DNA of 64,000 nt from Pollenia angustigena (Eukaryota > Arthropoda > Insecta > Diptera > Polleniidae). Of this stretch, positions 40,811 to 53,390 are shown piece after piece. The translations under genes were made by a program, and so were the position numbers. Below the pieces are notes generated by a model. That model searched no databases and had not been told where the DNA came from. It saw only the letters and a program-made list of their open reading frames with translations. The stretch covers positions 253,855,127 through 253,919,126 of the forward strand of contig OV884056.1 in NCBI GenBank assembly GCA_930367215.1, in the 5' to 3' direction. Position 1 is the stretch's first letter. Every line of letters begins with the position of its first letter.

Positions 40811-41392
40811 AGCCAGCTACGATGGAAGCTTTGGAACTAACATTACTCGCGAGATACCAGTCGCTATGCTCGAATGAGTCGCCCGAAATTGGACCTTCCG
40901 AATGGACCACCTCAGACGAAGTCATGGCCAACATTTTCATGATATCATTTTTATACAGTTTATGCCATAAATTAGTCTTTCAACCGGTAATAAAAATTTC
41001 AAGTTCACTTTCAAATTTATGTGTTTTGTTTTACATTATAATTTGAACTTCACGGTGAATAACCCGATTTATCTATTAATCATTTTTTAATTATCAATGC
41101 TCATCCCGATTTTAATAAATGCCTTGTTCTATTTTTCCTTAATAAAATAAAATTAATTAGTTTCAGTATATAAACAATGTAGGTTTTCTATATTCACAAT
41201 ATATAGGAGCAATAAAATACAAATGCTAAATAGTGCCCAATGTTCGATTAATCGAACACCATTTTTCTCAAAAACAAAAAATCTAAAAAAAATTTGAACT
41301 TCAGATTCGTGTTTTCTAGGCCCAAATGATCTATTAACCACCAAGTTTTATAAAGTTACTCGAAAAACAATCGCTAGGACGAAATGGGTTAA

Positions 41393-42887
41393 TATGTACT
41401 TACCAATGGCATATGTCATAATTTCTTAACAAGTATTTGTCGCAAAATAATTGATCACAAAGTTTTGTGACGCACGCTACAAAAAGTGGAAGTAGCTTCA
41501 AAGGTTGAAGTGCGTATTCCTAATTTTTAGCGAATTTGGTATGATAAGGTACGCAAAATCTTATTCCTAAAAGAAAGATGCCTATAAGAGAATTGTAAAC
41601 GCACTTATTCACAGCCAAAAAATGTTGTGATTTTTTTGACAAAAGCCGTGCACCCTTTGTGACGCACGCTACATAATGCACGCTACAGTTTTTCCAGTAG
41701 TAATTTATTATTATATTTTTTTTATTTTTACAAAACAAATTATATATTTATGAATTGCATTTCTTAAACTAATTTCTTAACTAATGAATTTCAACATTTT
41801 TTTTAACGAAATTTATATTTTGATAAGTCTGCTGTAAGTGATATTTTAAGCACAAAAATCACCTAAAATAATGCTAAATTCACGTATAACGTTAAGAAAT
41901 CAGCAGTGGGGTAGGATTTGGTTAAAAATATTGCATTAATGATCATTGAAATACACATTTTTTTAATATAAAAATGAAATTATACATCTAGTCTTATATT
42001 TCATTAAAAAAAAATTAATTTGAAAAATTTTTGGTTGGTGCACTGTTTCTGGGATTTTCCCATATGGTAAGAGGAGAATGACCATCCACGAGGTTGAGCG
42101 ATGATATCAAGAGAATCACTGATAATTGGATGAATGTAGCGAAAGGACGAACAAATTAAAAAGAAATAGAGGAGGGACATGTCCAACAGTTGACTCAAGT
42201 GGCTGATAGATGATGATGATGAAGAAAATATTCAATTGCTCTATACTACTCCATCGTACCAAAAAAATTACAAAGTTATTTTTAATTTTAGCAATATAAC
42301 ATTGAAGGTACAAACGTTTTGATAACTAAATAATTATTTATTTTGTTTGTTTTTTTTTTAATAAATGAATTGCAAATGCTAAAATTGCTTATGTTCACAA
42401 AAAACACGATCAGTTTCGGGCTCGATTTAAGTTCGGATTCTGTTTAAAAGATCTACCGAAGTTCGAGTACGGCTTAGGTCTGAAAAAGTGCGTTCTGACG
42501 AATAATTACTTTATGGCAGACCCTAAAAAATAAATATATTTTAACAAATATAAACTGGGAATTATTTCTTTTCATAAGTTACTTTTTATTTTTTATTTTT
42601 CGAATTTATTCTATGAGCTAAATTTCTGTTATGTATTTTAAAAAGCTTTTTTGTAATAGTCCTATTCCTTCAATTTTTAGGATTGACTTTATACACTATG
42701 TACCAGACTATTATATTGTATCTCTTGTTACATTTTGCCTTAGCTTTCCTTCGGATAGCAATGAAGTATACTGTATGTACAGAAAAATTTACAATTATTA
42801 GACACCAGCAGAATGCAATGCATTTTCCAGCAAGTATTTACAAAATTTCAAATTGTGTAGCACTGTTTTTATTTTAAATTTGTTTTT
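41393..42887. other. gene-free interval
   Basis: No supported gene. A short direct repeat, TTTGTGACGCACGCTACA, lies at about 41465 and 41657, and TGCACGCTACA again near 41686. Other open frames are AT-rich and unconvincing. Confidence 0.5.
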
Positions 42888-42891
42888 TTAA

Positions 42892-43427
42892 CCCTTGTGT
42901 TAATACCCAACTTTATCCACGTTGTTTAGCACCCGGGGTACGCGGCTTATTAAATTATATTTATGTTAAAATATGATTTTTTAACGTTGTATTGCACAAT
43001 GGCTTAAATCTTAAACTTTTTATGCAATACAGTATTTTTTAGTATAACAGTTGAAGATTTTTGGTCATACATGATGTCTAAATGAGACTTCCCCGTTTTA
43101 TAATACTTACGCTTTGGAAACTAAACTTATGTAATTGTATGATACAGAATTTAGTTTCTTGAATTTTTTGAGTAGTTCAAACGTGTTTGTGTTATTCCAT
43201 TAAGTGTATTGGGTACCAGGGTACACGGGTGTGCATGATGCGATGGTTAAAGTTAAAGCAAATTTTTTGAGTATTAAAGGAGCAAAAAAATAAATCTAGA
43301 ATCTGGATTCGCATTATTTTAAGTTAAATAACGACGATCCAGAAAAAAAAATTTAAATTCTTAATACAGTTTGTTCATGTAAATATACCTAGGTGGGTAC
43401 CCCGGTACCCGGGTATTAACACAAGGG
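42892..43427. mobile_element. piggyBac-type MITE, CCCTTGTGTTAATACCC family, copy 1
   Basis: Ends CCCTTGTGTTAATACCC and GGGTATTAACACAAGGG, flanked by TTAA (42888-42891) on the left and the near-match TCAA on the right. Sub-terminal sequence is rich in GGTACC/CCCGGG palindromes. 536 bp. A second, larger copy is at 51687-52711 in reverse orientation. Confidence 0.85.
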
Positions 43428-43684
43428 TCAAAAGGCTTCAAGCTGTCATAATTTCGCCGAATAAGCAGAATTTGTTTAGCTTATTTCTTCAATATCTCGA
43501 AAACTACTTTACATACGACGATAATTTTTATGTAATTTTAAAGAGAATACTTACGGCTACTAAATTTTTTTTTTTTTTTAATTTAATTTCTGCAAAATAT
43601 AACAGACTAAGTCAAAAACAATTTTTTTTTTTATTTGGCTAATTTTTTTTTATCTTCTTCTTCTATATATATAAAAGAGTTGCG

Positions 43685-44560
43685 TGAGTGACTGATTTAA
43701 TGACCAGAGAAATGAAACACCAGACTCGCTCTTTTCACAAAACGTTATAAAACGTACGCTCGGTTTATTTACTTCTCTTAATTTTACAGTTATTCACACT
43801 TAGGCAATAATAGAAGACACGATTGACGGACACGGCACTCTCGGGACGAACCGACAACGCACACTCGACACGGTGCAACAACACGCGGGTGGCGGCGGCA
43901 CTCACGCTACAGGTATCACAGAGAAAAGGAAACCGCCCCAATGTGCGTACAACGAGGATGATCTCGAGTCGAACAGTGAGGTCGAGGTATAACCTCGCAC
44001 CAGCTGTTCAACCGGCGATGAGCAATACTACACGTCGAGAGAATTTAGTCTACACCGCTGTTCTCTCGAAATGCAGCACTACCCTGCTCTCTACCGCTAC
44101 CTCACTATAGCCAAACGAATGGATAACAAACCAAGAGAATTTAGTCTACACCGCTGTTCTCTTGCCTTGCTATCTTTACCGACAACAAGTTGTATTTCAC
44201 GAAAGAGGTATAACCTCTCTTCGATAATAACTAGATATTATTTAGCTATAGAAGTATAACTTCTCACAGCTAAACAAGATCCTACCTGTTTGCCGGCTGC
44301 CGACTGACTGACTCCTTGATGGTACGTACTCCGCTTTTATACTGTTTGCCGGCGTACATTTACACACACATACTAAAGTACTTATAAATCATGGTTGCTC
44401 ATAAGTGTATGTTGTCGTGTCCTACTCTTTCCTACTTGCCAACAGATGGCGGAAGCCATCGGTCCGTTAATTTCAAAATTAGTACATAAATTAATTCTTA
44501 TTTAATACAAACAATAATTAAAGGACTAAGATAATATAAATTATATAGTTACGTTCAACA
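43685..44560 (-). repeat. GC-rich island, possible solo LTR (minus strand)
   Basis: This block is distinctly GC-richer than its surroundings. On the minus strand it has a TATAAAAG box (around 44335), an initiator-like ATCAAGGAGTCAGTCAGTCGG just downstream, and AATAAA near 43765, the order expected of U3-R-U5. GAATTTAGTCTACACCGCTG is duplicated inside (44039 and 44139). Exact ends and target duplication are not resolved. The open frame at 43823-44110 reflects composition and is not a gene. Confidence 0.4.
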
Positions 44561-46869
44561 TAATATGAAGGCATTCACCCTTGTTGTGGGTAGAAATAAA
44601 ACTAAAGGATAATATAAGCTTTGAAATACGGTGTTATACAAAATATAATAATAAATTCAAATAAATATGATTCATCTTGAGCCAGGTTGTTCTGGTGTGG
44701 TGGTGTAGTCTAGGGCATGTGACTCAAAAACGAGGGCTCCGACTTTTGGTCGTCACACCACATACGCCAGAAACTTGAAATTTGTATTAGCGATGGATCA
44801 CTCCCCAGATCGATCCACTAAGACGGGATTTTTCGAAATGCGAATGTTTAGGGGGTAAAAAAAGGTAAAAACGGGAAAATTCGGTAACCTTATATCACCA
44901 AAACCAAAAGAGATGCAAAATAAATGTAATACTTATCGTTGTTCTCTCGAAAAAAAAGCGGACAGATGTCTGGTACTTTTTTGAAATTCGGACCTATTAG
45001 GGGGTAAAAAACCGGGTAAAATCTTATTGTTGGTACTTTTTTGCCACCCCATCTATCTTTTGAACCAATAAAGATAGAAACAAAGTTAATACCACATTCG
45101 AAACTTATTAAAAAAATACGTATACCAATATGGTACTTTTTCGAAATTCGAACATTTAAGTGGTGAAAATCGTAACTATTTTTGGTACTTTTTTACAAAA
45201 AAATTTCCTCCATTCATTGACATATTCGTGCTAAATTATGGGCTGCCACTTCAATACTGAAATTTTTTATACTTTGTTGGGGGAAAAATATAATACCCAA
45301 AAAAGGAAATACGGGAAAATTTATATTTTTCTTTAGCTTTTTGGTACTTCTAAAGTAGCGGGTTAAATGCTAGAATTTAAACAAGTTAAAAAATAAGATT
45401 TGGCATAAAAATATGTGCAGGAAGAAAAAGGAGACGCTAACGAAGTAGCGGTTATATGCTAGTATACTATATAATCTTTTAAAATTTACAGGAGAGCCAT
45501 TTTTCTACTTTTCTCTGCTATCACTTGCAATATCAAAATGAAAATATACATTAAATTTTTGGAGCTACGAAGTGGAATTCACCTACAATATTTTGTCGGG
45601 TGACGTCTCTTTGAATGTAGAACAAGATTGCATCAAAAACTCAATATCAAAAAAATTGGCATAAACGTTAATTTCGCTCAAAAGGGTGATTTTCCATCGC
45701 AACCTTAAAAAAAAATCTTAAAATAGAATTTTAATTTTGGAGCGATAAGTACACTGTGCTAGTTGCAAAAAACAGAAAATCCGGGCACCTGGCATTTTAA
45801 TCTAATTGGGGCAAGCTGAATCCAGTGTTGCCAACCGTCTTTTAAGGTTAGCGCTTGTTCTCTAGATATAACGTTATTTCGAAAATGTAGGAGGTTGCAG
45901 AAAATATATTCGCGTAGCTCAAAAGCCGTTTAGGATATTGATTTAACTAAAAAACAAACGAAATTTCGCAATAAATAATAAAGTGGGGTTGGTCATTCAT
46001 ACCAAATAAAACACTTTGTAAATTGCCTAAATGTTTGTATAAAAGATAGTAACGTTCTACACGAGTAGCAAAATAAAATTGTTATCAAAATAGAAAATGA
46101 AAATCAGAAACAATAATTGCTACGCAGTTGAATTGAGCTCGATCCTTATGCAAACGAATGTGGACAAGTTTTAAGATAAACAATAATCATAATATGTGCG
46201 AGTGAATGCCATGGTAGTAGTTTTACTTGTGTATGTGTATAAATTATAGTAAAAGTACAAGTTGAATCAACTTTATACCATACAGTCCTTTATGCAGGGT
46301 TTCTCAGTAGGTACAACGAATTTTGTTTGATACATTTCTTTATAGGAGTTAAGTTGAGTTTACGGTTCCTTCGCAACGCTCATCAATGTAATTTTTAGTT
46401 AAGAAATATGCTTTCTATGCTGGCGGTATCATGTGATCATTTTTTATTTTGTTTTAAATGGCACAACGACAACTCATAACGGCGAGCGCAATAGGGACAT
46501 TTAAGGGAGTAAATTTTATAAACTAAAGCGACAGTGTTTAACAAAATAGAATTTAAAGAAGTTTAGATGTATGTGAAAGAGATTGAATTGGTTGATTGTG
46601 TGTATGTAGACATATATAAGAGATAATCTGATAATAAATAAATGGAATCAAGATCAACCAAACAAACTTCTTAAACAACGCAACTCTTTGACCTTTGGAA
46701 AAGTTTTGAGGGTTGATTTACCATGCAAGAAGCATGAAGCAAGAAGCGTTCAATAATTACAATTGCTCCAAGAAATTATTAGTATTTCGGTTGTGTATTT
46801 GGTAAAAAAAAGAATAACCAAGTTGATGAGAAATTTAATGTTTATTGTGGGTTCTGGGCTGATGCTCCT
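44561..46869. other. gene-free interval
   Basis: No coding frame, RNA gene or clear terminal repeats. GTTGGTACTTTTTTG-like phrases recur between 44970 and 45350, hinting at a decayed internal repeat. A GTGGTGTAGTCTAGGGCATG segment near 44700 is weakly tRNA-like, with no B box. Confidence 0.45.
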
Positions 46870-47026
46870 TAATGCTGGGTACACACAGTGCAACCTACAT
46901 GGAAACTGTTTCAATGCAACCTCAAAATATCAAAGCGTTTTGATGTGTATGCAATCTGAAATGAATGAAAATGAATTTAATTCACTGGATTGCGTAAACG
47001 TGTTGCATAGTGTGTACCCAGCATTA
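46870..47026. mobile_element. 157 bp MITE
   Basis: TAATGCTGGGTACACACAGT at 46870 and its near-perfect inverse (…TAGTGTGTACCCAGCATTA) at 47007-47026, with TA at both extremes. The open frame 46763-47035 runs through this element and is not a gene. Confidence 0.85.
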
Positions 47027-47167
47027 GAGTTTTAAGTATACAAGTTCAAAAATTAAAGCTTGAACGATTTAAAGAGAGTCTTAGTTAAGAAAGTGAGTTA
47101 ATACTTTAAATAATATTAAAATTCAATATAATAGAATATTAATTTCTGTAGCAATGGTCTTAACCCA

Positions 47168-48192
47168 CACGCAGAGAAAAAAATATTGTTGGGCATGGCA
47201 ACAACACTATGTTTATTGTAACAATATATTGTTGTCGTACACAAAAAATTTTTATTTTTAATATAGTTACTGTAAACATATTAAAGTTTATCGCAATTAT
47301 AAATTTGAGTATTGTTGACCGAAAAATAATTATTTTTCTAACAACTAAATTATGATAACTTCCAAAACATATTATATTAGTCGCAATCATATCATGATAT
47401 TTAATTGCCATAACAGGATAACTTTCTATACATTTATCATATTATGTTAAAGATGCAATCAAACTATTTTTACTCTAATAATATTATGTTAGCGCCATTT
47501 GTAAAATCTTTTTAAATCAGTTGTGTCGTTTGTTTTATATGTGAGCGGTTAAACAAGATAAATTACCATAAAAAATAATAAATTTAAAGAAATTAAAATC
47601 ATTAAAATATTAGCGGAGTTCAGTATTAGTGATGTAATAGTGCAAAATATCGTAGTAATATCCAACACCAAAACAAGCAGAGATTTCGTTTTATTTTATC
47701 AGAGTGTTACGATATTTTGCATTTACTCTTTTGCAAGCCAAATATTGAACTCCGCTATTTTATTTATAGCAAGAAAAATTGTAACAAGTCACTAAATAAA
47801 AAATCGATACATAAAAATTTTAATTTATTTTGTATTGTTATGACAGTTAATAAAGGACCTGTATCATAATATAATTGCTTCTAAATTTATTATGATTAAC
47901 ATGATGATAATATGATTACTTCTTAGCTTATTATGATTAACATGACAATAATATGATTAATTTCTTAGCTTATTATGATTAACATAACAATAATATGATT
48001 CCATCTTAACATATTATGATTAGCAGAATAATAATATGATTAAGGGAAAAATATTATGATGTAATATTAAGAATATATTTGGCCATAATATGATTCAATA
48101 ATAACCTTAATATGGTGACTACAATCATGAATCTTATCATAAAATGTTGCTCTTAGAATATGTTTACCACAACCATGTTTTTTCTTACGCAT
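47168..48192. mobile_element. family A MITE copy 3
   Basis: The left end CACGCAGAGAAAAAAATATT is clear. The right end (TTTTTTCTTACGC) has decayed and the TA flanks are lost. Highly similar along its length to 36769-37880, including the ATTATGATTAACATGA micro-repeats (47870-48010). Confidence 0.8.
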
Positions 48193-48214
48193 ACGTTTTT
48201 CTTTAACCCATTAA

Positions 48215-48584
48215 GGCCCTGCGTTGCGTTTTCGCAACGTTCACTTAAACCTCCCCTCAGGCATTTGTTGTTACGTGATATTGTTATAAACCACAGTGAA
48301 ATACAATTTAACTTAATATCTAATCGACCTGTTTTTGAATTTGTATCATACATAAGTTTTTTTATGAAAATTTTTAATTTAAATTTTTAATTTTTCCTGT
48401 TTTTTGGGTACTTTTGGAAAAAGTTAAAAAATAAAGTAATATATAATATACCTATCTGAAACTTCTGAAGGAGGTAGCTAACATACGAATATTATTATTT
48501 CTACTCAAAAATCCAATCATCGTAGACATTTGAGACTTTTTTATGATTGGATACATCCGTGATGCGAAAACGCAACACTGGGCC
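48215..48584. mobile_element. GGCCC-type MITE, intact copy (370 bp)
   Basis: Starts GGCCCTGCGTTGCGTTTTCG and ends GCGAAAACGCAACACTGGGCC, imperfect inverted repeats. It defines the undisrupted form of the copy split at 28137-34716. The open frames on both strands here are incidental. Confidence 0.8.
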
Positions 48585-49000
48585 TAAACCATATACAAAT
48601 TACATAAAATTATCAAATAAAATATATTTATACAATCACTTGCTATTTAAAACAACATAATAAAACATGTAAATTATAAGTTGTTGTTGGTATTACACAG
48701 TAGGTAAATTCTCTATGTCAAGTGTGGTATTTTCCTAAAGGGAAGCGAACTTACACTAAAGTAGTCCCGTGATAGGTCTTTGGGGGTAGAGACCGGTTAT
48801 AGTTCTAACACTTTATATGAATAAGACCTATCACTTTTACATGGGGTTGTCACTGGTTAATTGCAACCATTTGACCAGTCACACATCTATTCTCAATGAA
48901 CGTGGTTAGTGTTAGTTATAACAATGTAAGATTATTTCGATACAATGTAGTATGTACTTTTACCTTCTTGTTCTTTATATACCAATTAGATGATTAGTTC
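48585..49000. repeat. segmental duplication, copy 2
   Basis: Matches 34717-35262 with indels (here an extra AGTGTGGTATTTTCCTAAAG block near 48720; there an extra tract near 35130-35215). No gene. Confidence 0.75.
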
Positions 49001-49595
49001 TCCTTTCACTGGTCATGAGTTCAATCTTTTTGAACTTGTTCTATTTTCACAAATCCGGAAACAATTGACACAAATTTCCAGCAGGGTTACTTCAATAGCT
49101 ACAGTAATAGAAAACTGAACAAGTAATGTGAAATTATCCTCTGACAGCTGGGATATTTCAGGAGTGGGCATTATATTGAACTTGTGGTAAATTATGAACA
49201 TCTTTACGAATGTTGACAGTGTGGTTTCTAGTCAAAACTGTGACAGAACAAAATTTATAACAATAGAATTATTTGTTATGGTTTTAGGCGTACTAAAGTG
49301 TTTTTCGAGACTGGGCTTTATATGGATCCTATGGTAAATTATCGACCAATCAGTTTACAAATGTGAAAAAAGTGACGTAGCAGTGCACCCAAAGTGCCTT
49401 GGAGCATATCATAATTGAATTAAACTTATTAAACTTAACAAAATTAATTATTATTTTCACAAAATTTATCGAATATTTTCAGCTACGAACTGAACCGTTT
49501 AATGTCTTGAAACAAACTAAATTAATTATTTACGAGTCAGCCTGTATTTACAGTTCTTAGCCGGTAGAAGTTGTAGTGTAGCAGATTCAAAAACA
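49001..49595. other. gene-free interval
   Basis: AT-rich. Includes a stretch resembling part of the dispersed repeat (TGGTAAATTATCGACCAATC near 49331). No supported coding frame. Confidence 0.4.
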
Positions 49596-49603
49596 TTCTA
49601 GTC

Positions 49604-51015
49604 CAAGGCGAATTCAACAAGGTAAACTCTTTAGAACATCTGTTCGTCAGCTGTATTATCCGAGTTGTCAATAAATTGTATTTTTTAATTATTTTTGTGT
49701 TTCATTTAAAAAAAATTGTGAATGTGTTAATTTGTGAAATTTTATGACAAAAAAATTAATTGTGGCTTAATTCTAGTTAACAAACGCAGTTCCAAGTAAA
49801 AAAAAACAAAGGGGAATAGAAAATGAAAAAATAGCAAGAAAAAATAAAATGGCACAATTCTCGAATCGCTTAGTTTCCGAATCATAGATCTCTTAAGTCT
49901 TCATATAAATTTGCGGTTTCCCACTACATATCTGAACGTATATAGCTAATATTGGTATAATTTAAGAGCTTTTATTTAAAAATTTTTAATCCATAAAGGA
50001 GCGGCGATGAGTTTGCGAAAATATTATAGTAAGCATATCAATTGCTATGCGAAGAACATTTATTTTGCAAAGTCGGTGTTTGTAATAGCATAGATTAGAA
50101 AATCCTTGCGCCCAACCGAAGGCCGGCTATGTGGAGAAGGATTATTAAGCGAAGCTGGGGTTTATTTGATTAAATTTTTGATTCCTAGTGCATTTCCGTG
50201 ACGTTTTGATATACATTTTTGTAAAAACTGTATTAGGAGGTAAAGAGTTAAAAAGTTTTCAATAAGTTTTACATTTTCAGAAAGATCTGTTAAAAAGCTT
50301 TCAAAAGACCCTAATAATGGCCACATACGTTAACAAATGTAGTGGAAAATCGCAAATTCATATGAAAACTTCAGAAGTCCATTACTCTGAAACTATGCGT
50401 TTTGTAGAATTTTACCATGAAATTTGTTCTTCTTATTTTTCAATTTTCTATTCCTCTTTGTCCTTTTTTGTTGGAGCTGCGTTGGTAAGCTACATTTGTT
50501 TCTAATTTTTATACATATGCTGGGTCCTTGAGCAATTTTTAGTCTATTTAGCCATGCCCGACTGTTCAAAACACTCTCACTTTCGAAAAAACTCAAAATA
50601 AAAGAACAATATTGGTGTAAAATTCTTTCCACTTCTCCTAAGCATTTCTGAATTGAACTCCAACACAATTGGTTTAGTTGGAAACGATTCAAAAAACCCA
50701 ATGTGAAACATCGTTCCTTAAAAATTTATACACACTTTGATTAAAAAAAACTAATATAAATGCATGGCAGAATGCACCATTAACATTAAATCTTCAAAAA
50801 CACAGAATACATTAAATTTGGCTTAGATCGGTTCATAAACACACAACTTTAAATATAAAAAAATCAATAAAAAATTTTATTGTTTACTTTTTATTCACAC
50901 TTTTTGCAAACAACTATTTTGACAACTCGGATATGTTACACTAACAAAATGCCTGTTATTTTTGTTAAAGTTGTAATTGTTGTAGCGACGAGTTTACCTT
51001 GTTGAATTCGCCTTG
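49604..51015. mobile_element. hAT-like non-autonomous element (1.41 kb)
   Basis: Terminal inverted repeats of at least 26 bp (CAAGGCGAATTCAACAAGGT...) and an 8 bp duplication TTCTAGTC at 49596-49603 and 51016-51023. An 8 bp duplication is typical of hAT (and P) elements. It contains a decayed dispersed-repeat fragment (50510-50700) and a GCGCCCAACCGAAGGCCGGC tract near 50108 akin to 58.2-59.2 kb. No transposase. Confidence 0.85.
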
Positions 51016-51023
51016 TTCTAGTC

Positions 51024-51498
51024 GATACCAGAGCATTCTGTTTGAATTCGAAATTCTACAATTTTATATCTAAAGTCGACAATACAATGAAGCAAATAAC
51101 AATTTAAGCTAATACGATATAAATTATAATATACAAGACAACTTATAAATAAAACTAAGCAACCAGTGAAATGCGCATAGGAATAGCTTATCCCATAAAC
51201 AATAAATTTCAAGTGTTTTTATCAAGAATAAAAACTGGGAATTAAGCACGAATAACAAAATCTTTTATAAATAAAACTTGAAATCATTTTTAGATAAATC
51301 TAATTTCGAACATCTAATTTAGTAACATTGTAATAATTGTTTAATTATGTATTTGTAATCGTAATTAATTACTAATTAGAAATTATATTGCACAGAATTA
51401 TATAACTTACAATCTTGTGGAAATCGTTTAGTATCGTAGTTTTTTCAAAATGGTATAGTACTTTCCCAAAAGTAAACTATATGTAGTATTTACTATAC
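51024..51498. other. no gene seen
   Basis: AT-rich flank before the RTE-like LINE fragment. No feature supported. Confidence 0.4.
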
Positions 51499-51686
51499 CA
51501 TTGCAGGACTCGATAACATCCCAGCAGAAGCTCTAAAAGCTGACTCTAGACTATCCGCTGTAGCCCTCCAACTGCTCCTTCAGGCCATAAGGCAAGAAGA
51601 AAAACATATTAGAGCCCATTCCAAAGGTTTCAAATGCCTCATGCTCCACAACCAGCATTTGTCAGAAGACCCAAGACTGGTGTTAA

Positions 51687-52711
51687 CCCTTGTGTTAATA
51701 CCCGGGTACCGGTGTACCCACCTAGGTATATTTCCATGAAAAAAATGTATTAAGAATTAAAATTTTTAAAAAAGCTTCTGGATCGTCGTTATTTAACTTA
51801 AAAGAAAGCGAATTCAGATTCTAGATTTACCATCTAACCATCGCATCATGCGCATCCGGGTACCCTGGTACCCAATACACTACAATGCACTTAATGGGAT
51901 AACACAAACACGTTTGAACTGCTCAAAAAATTCAAGAAACTAAATTCTGTATCATCCCAGCGGTAACTAGAATGAGTAAAGAGGCCTAATAGAAGGCCTT
52001 ATTTAGCAGTCACAAGCAGTCAGAAGCCCTTCTCGCCGCATTCCAAACTTATTTATTTTTTACACAGGTTGTCATTGGGCGCAAGGCCTTCCACACTTCC
52101 TTTAATTATAACTTCGATCCCTTCCCAAAGAAGGGAGTAAGGAAGGTCACTAAAAATAAAAAGTAAATAAAACTGAACACCTTCCTTTCTCCCTTCTCAA
52201 AGAAGGGAGTAGCGAATGTGTACTGAATATTCTAGAAGGTTTTTTAAAAAAGAAGTTTATGCCTTCTAGAAGGCTTACTTCTGAAGGCAGGATATCATGC
52301 GAAGCGAATCTTGTAGAAAGGAGTACAGAGGCCTTCAAAAAGGCCTGCCACTTGCAGTCCTTTCAATATTTACCGCTGGGATACAATTACATAAGTTTAG
52401 TCTCCAAAGCGTTAGTATTATAATACGGAGAAGTCTCATTTACATATCATGTGTGACTAAAAATGTTCAACTGTTATACTGAAAAATACTGTCCTTTATA
52501 AAAAGTTTACGATTTAAGCAATTGTGTAATACAAAGTTAAAAAATCATATTTTAACATAAATATAATATAATAAGCCTTTAAAAAGTTTAAAAATTTATT
52601 TTTTTTTTTTTTTTTCATAAAAATATTGATTATTTATACATTATAGTATATGGGTACCCGGGTACCCCGGGTGCTAAACAACGTGGATAAAGTTGGGTAT
52701 TAACACAAGGG
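51687..52711. mobile_element. piggyBac-type MITE, copy 2, with its own nested MITE
   Basis: CCCTTGTGTTAATACCC ... GGGTATTAACACAAGGG with intact TTAA on both sides (51683-51686 and 52712-52715). Reverse orientation relative to 42892-43427. It is longer because another element (about 51957-52381, CCCAGCGGTAA ... TTACCGCTGGG) sits inside. The insertion point matches a continuous ATCATACAATTAC-type sequence in copy 1. Confidence 0.88.
51957..52381. mobile_element. 425 bp MITE nested in the piggyBac-type element
   Basis: Inverted ends CCCAGCGGTAA and TTACCGCTGGG. The interior has repeated CTTCCCAAAGAAGGGAGTA-type blocks (52118, 52193) and AGAAGGC repeats. No gene. Confidence 0.75.
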
Positions 52712-53390
52712 TTAAACAAAGCTGTTTTATGTCTCCACTACTGTTCCTGGTGTTTCTAGATGACGAACGCAACAAGACGAAAACAGAAAATCGAGGTATT
52801 TCCTGGGACATGTTCGACCACCTGTAGGATGTAGCATATTCAGATGATATTGCACTGCTGTCAACAAAAAGATCAGACATGCAGATAAAACTTAACCGCT
52901 TAGGCCAACAAGCCACTGACTGTGGTCTCCGTATAACTGCTAAGAAAACCGAATTTCTCACCACACTAATGAGACGCACTAATGAGACGCACCTTCTTCC
53001 AACTCCAAAAAATATGGACATAAAGCTCAATATCGCTTAAAACAAAACTGAACATTTTTAACTCTAATGTAAAGTCAGTCCTTTTATATGGATGCGAGTC
53101 CTGGGCTTTAACTGCAGTGTTAATAAAAAGACTTCACCCCTTACAAAATGCTGTTTGAGGAAAATTATGAGAATATGGTGGCCCCATCTAATATCTAACC
53201 AACAACTACTGACCGCAAAAAATGAAATCTTGATTGACCTTGAAAACAAAAGACGTAAATGGCGATGCAAAAGTCATACCCTAAGGAAAGATGTTAAAAA
53301 ATCCTGCCGAACTTCATTATGGTGGAACCCTCAAGGGACTAAAAGTAGTGAAAACCAAGAACAATATTTCACTTAAAATTTTTGAACTAA

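Larger units (their letters stand above)
39117..41388. mobile_element. piggyBac-type non-autonomous element (2.3 kb), with nested inserts
   Basis: TTAA flanks both ends (39113-39116 and 41389-41392). The element begins CCCATATCG and ends CGAAATGGG, as in piggyBac-like transposons. Internal inverted blocks (GTTCGATTTTTCGAAC, GGGCACTATTTAGCA at 39477-39514) recur inverted at 41221-41264. No transposase is seen. It contains a minus-strand LINE fragment (39786-40400) and a 182 bp inverted-repeat element (40629-40810). Confidence 0.65.
51499..53390 (+). pseudogene. RTE-like LINE RT fragment, split by a piggyBac-type MITE
   Basis: 51499-51682 encodes an RT finger region (AGLDNIPAEALKAD) through to KTGV. 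From 52716 the frame resumes as KQSCFMSPLLFLVFLDD. It continues to a palm motif AYSDDIALLSTKRSDMQIKL (catalytic YADD changed to YSDD) and a C-terminal region at 53092-53376 (RIWWPHLISNQQLL, KRRKWRCKSHTLRK, WNPQGTK) typical of RTE-clade elements. Ignoring the insert at 51687-52711 rejoins the conserved GVKQ..C motif exactly. Frameshifts and stops make it inactive. Confidence 0.75.

Noticed and set aside
43823..44110. 95-codon frame in GC-rich DNA
   Set aside because: The composition explains the lack of stops. No domain, and the region looks like an LTR or promoter.
46763..47035. 90-codon frame with a signal-peptide-like start and several cysteines
   Set aside because: Its second half is the 157 bp inverted-repeat element at 46870-47026, so the cysteine pattern is incidental.
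52674..53030. 118-codon minus-strand frame
   Set aside because: It overlaps the plus-strand RTE-like RT fragment, which has clear RT motifs. The minus frame has none.
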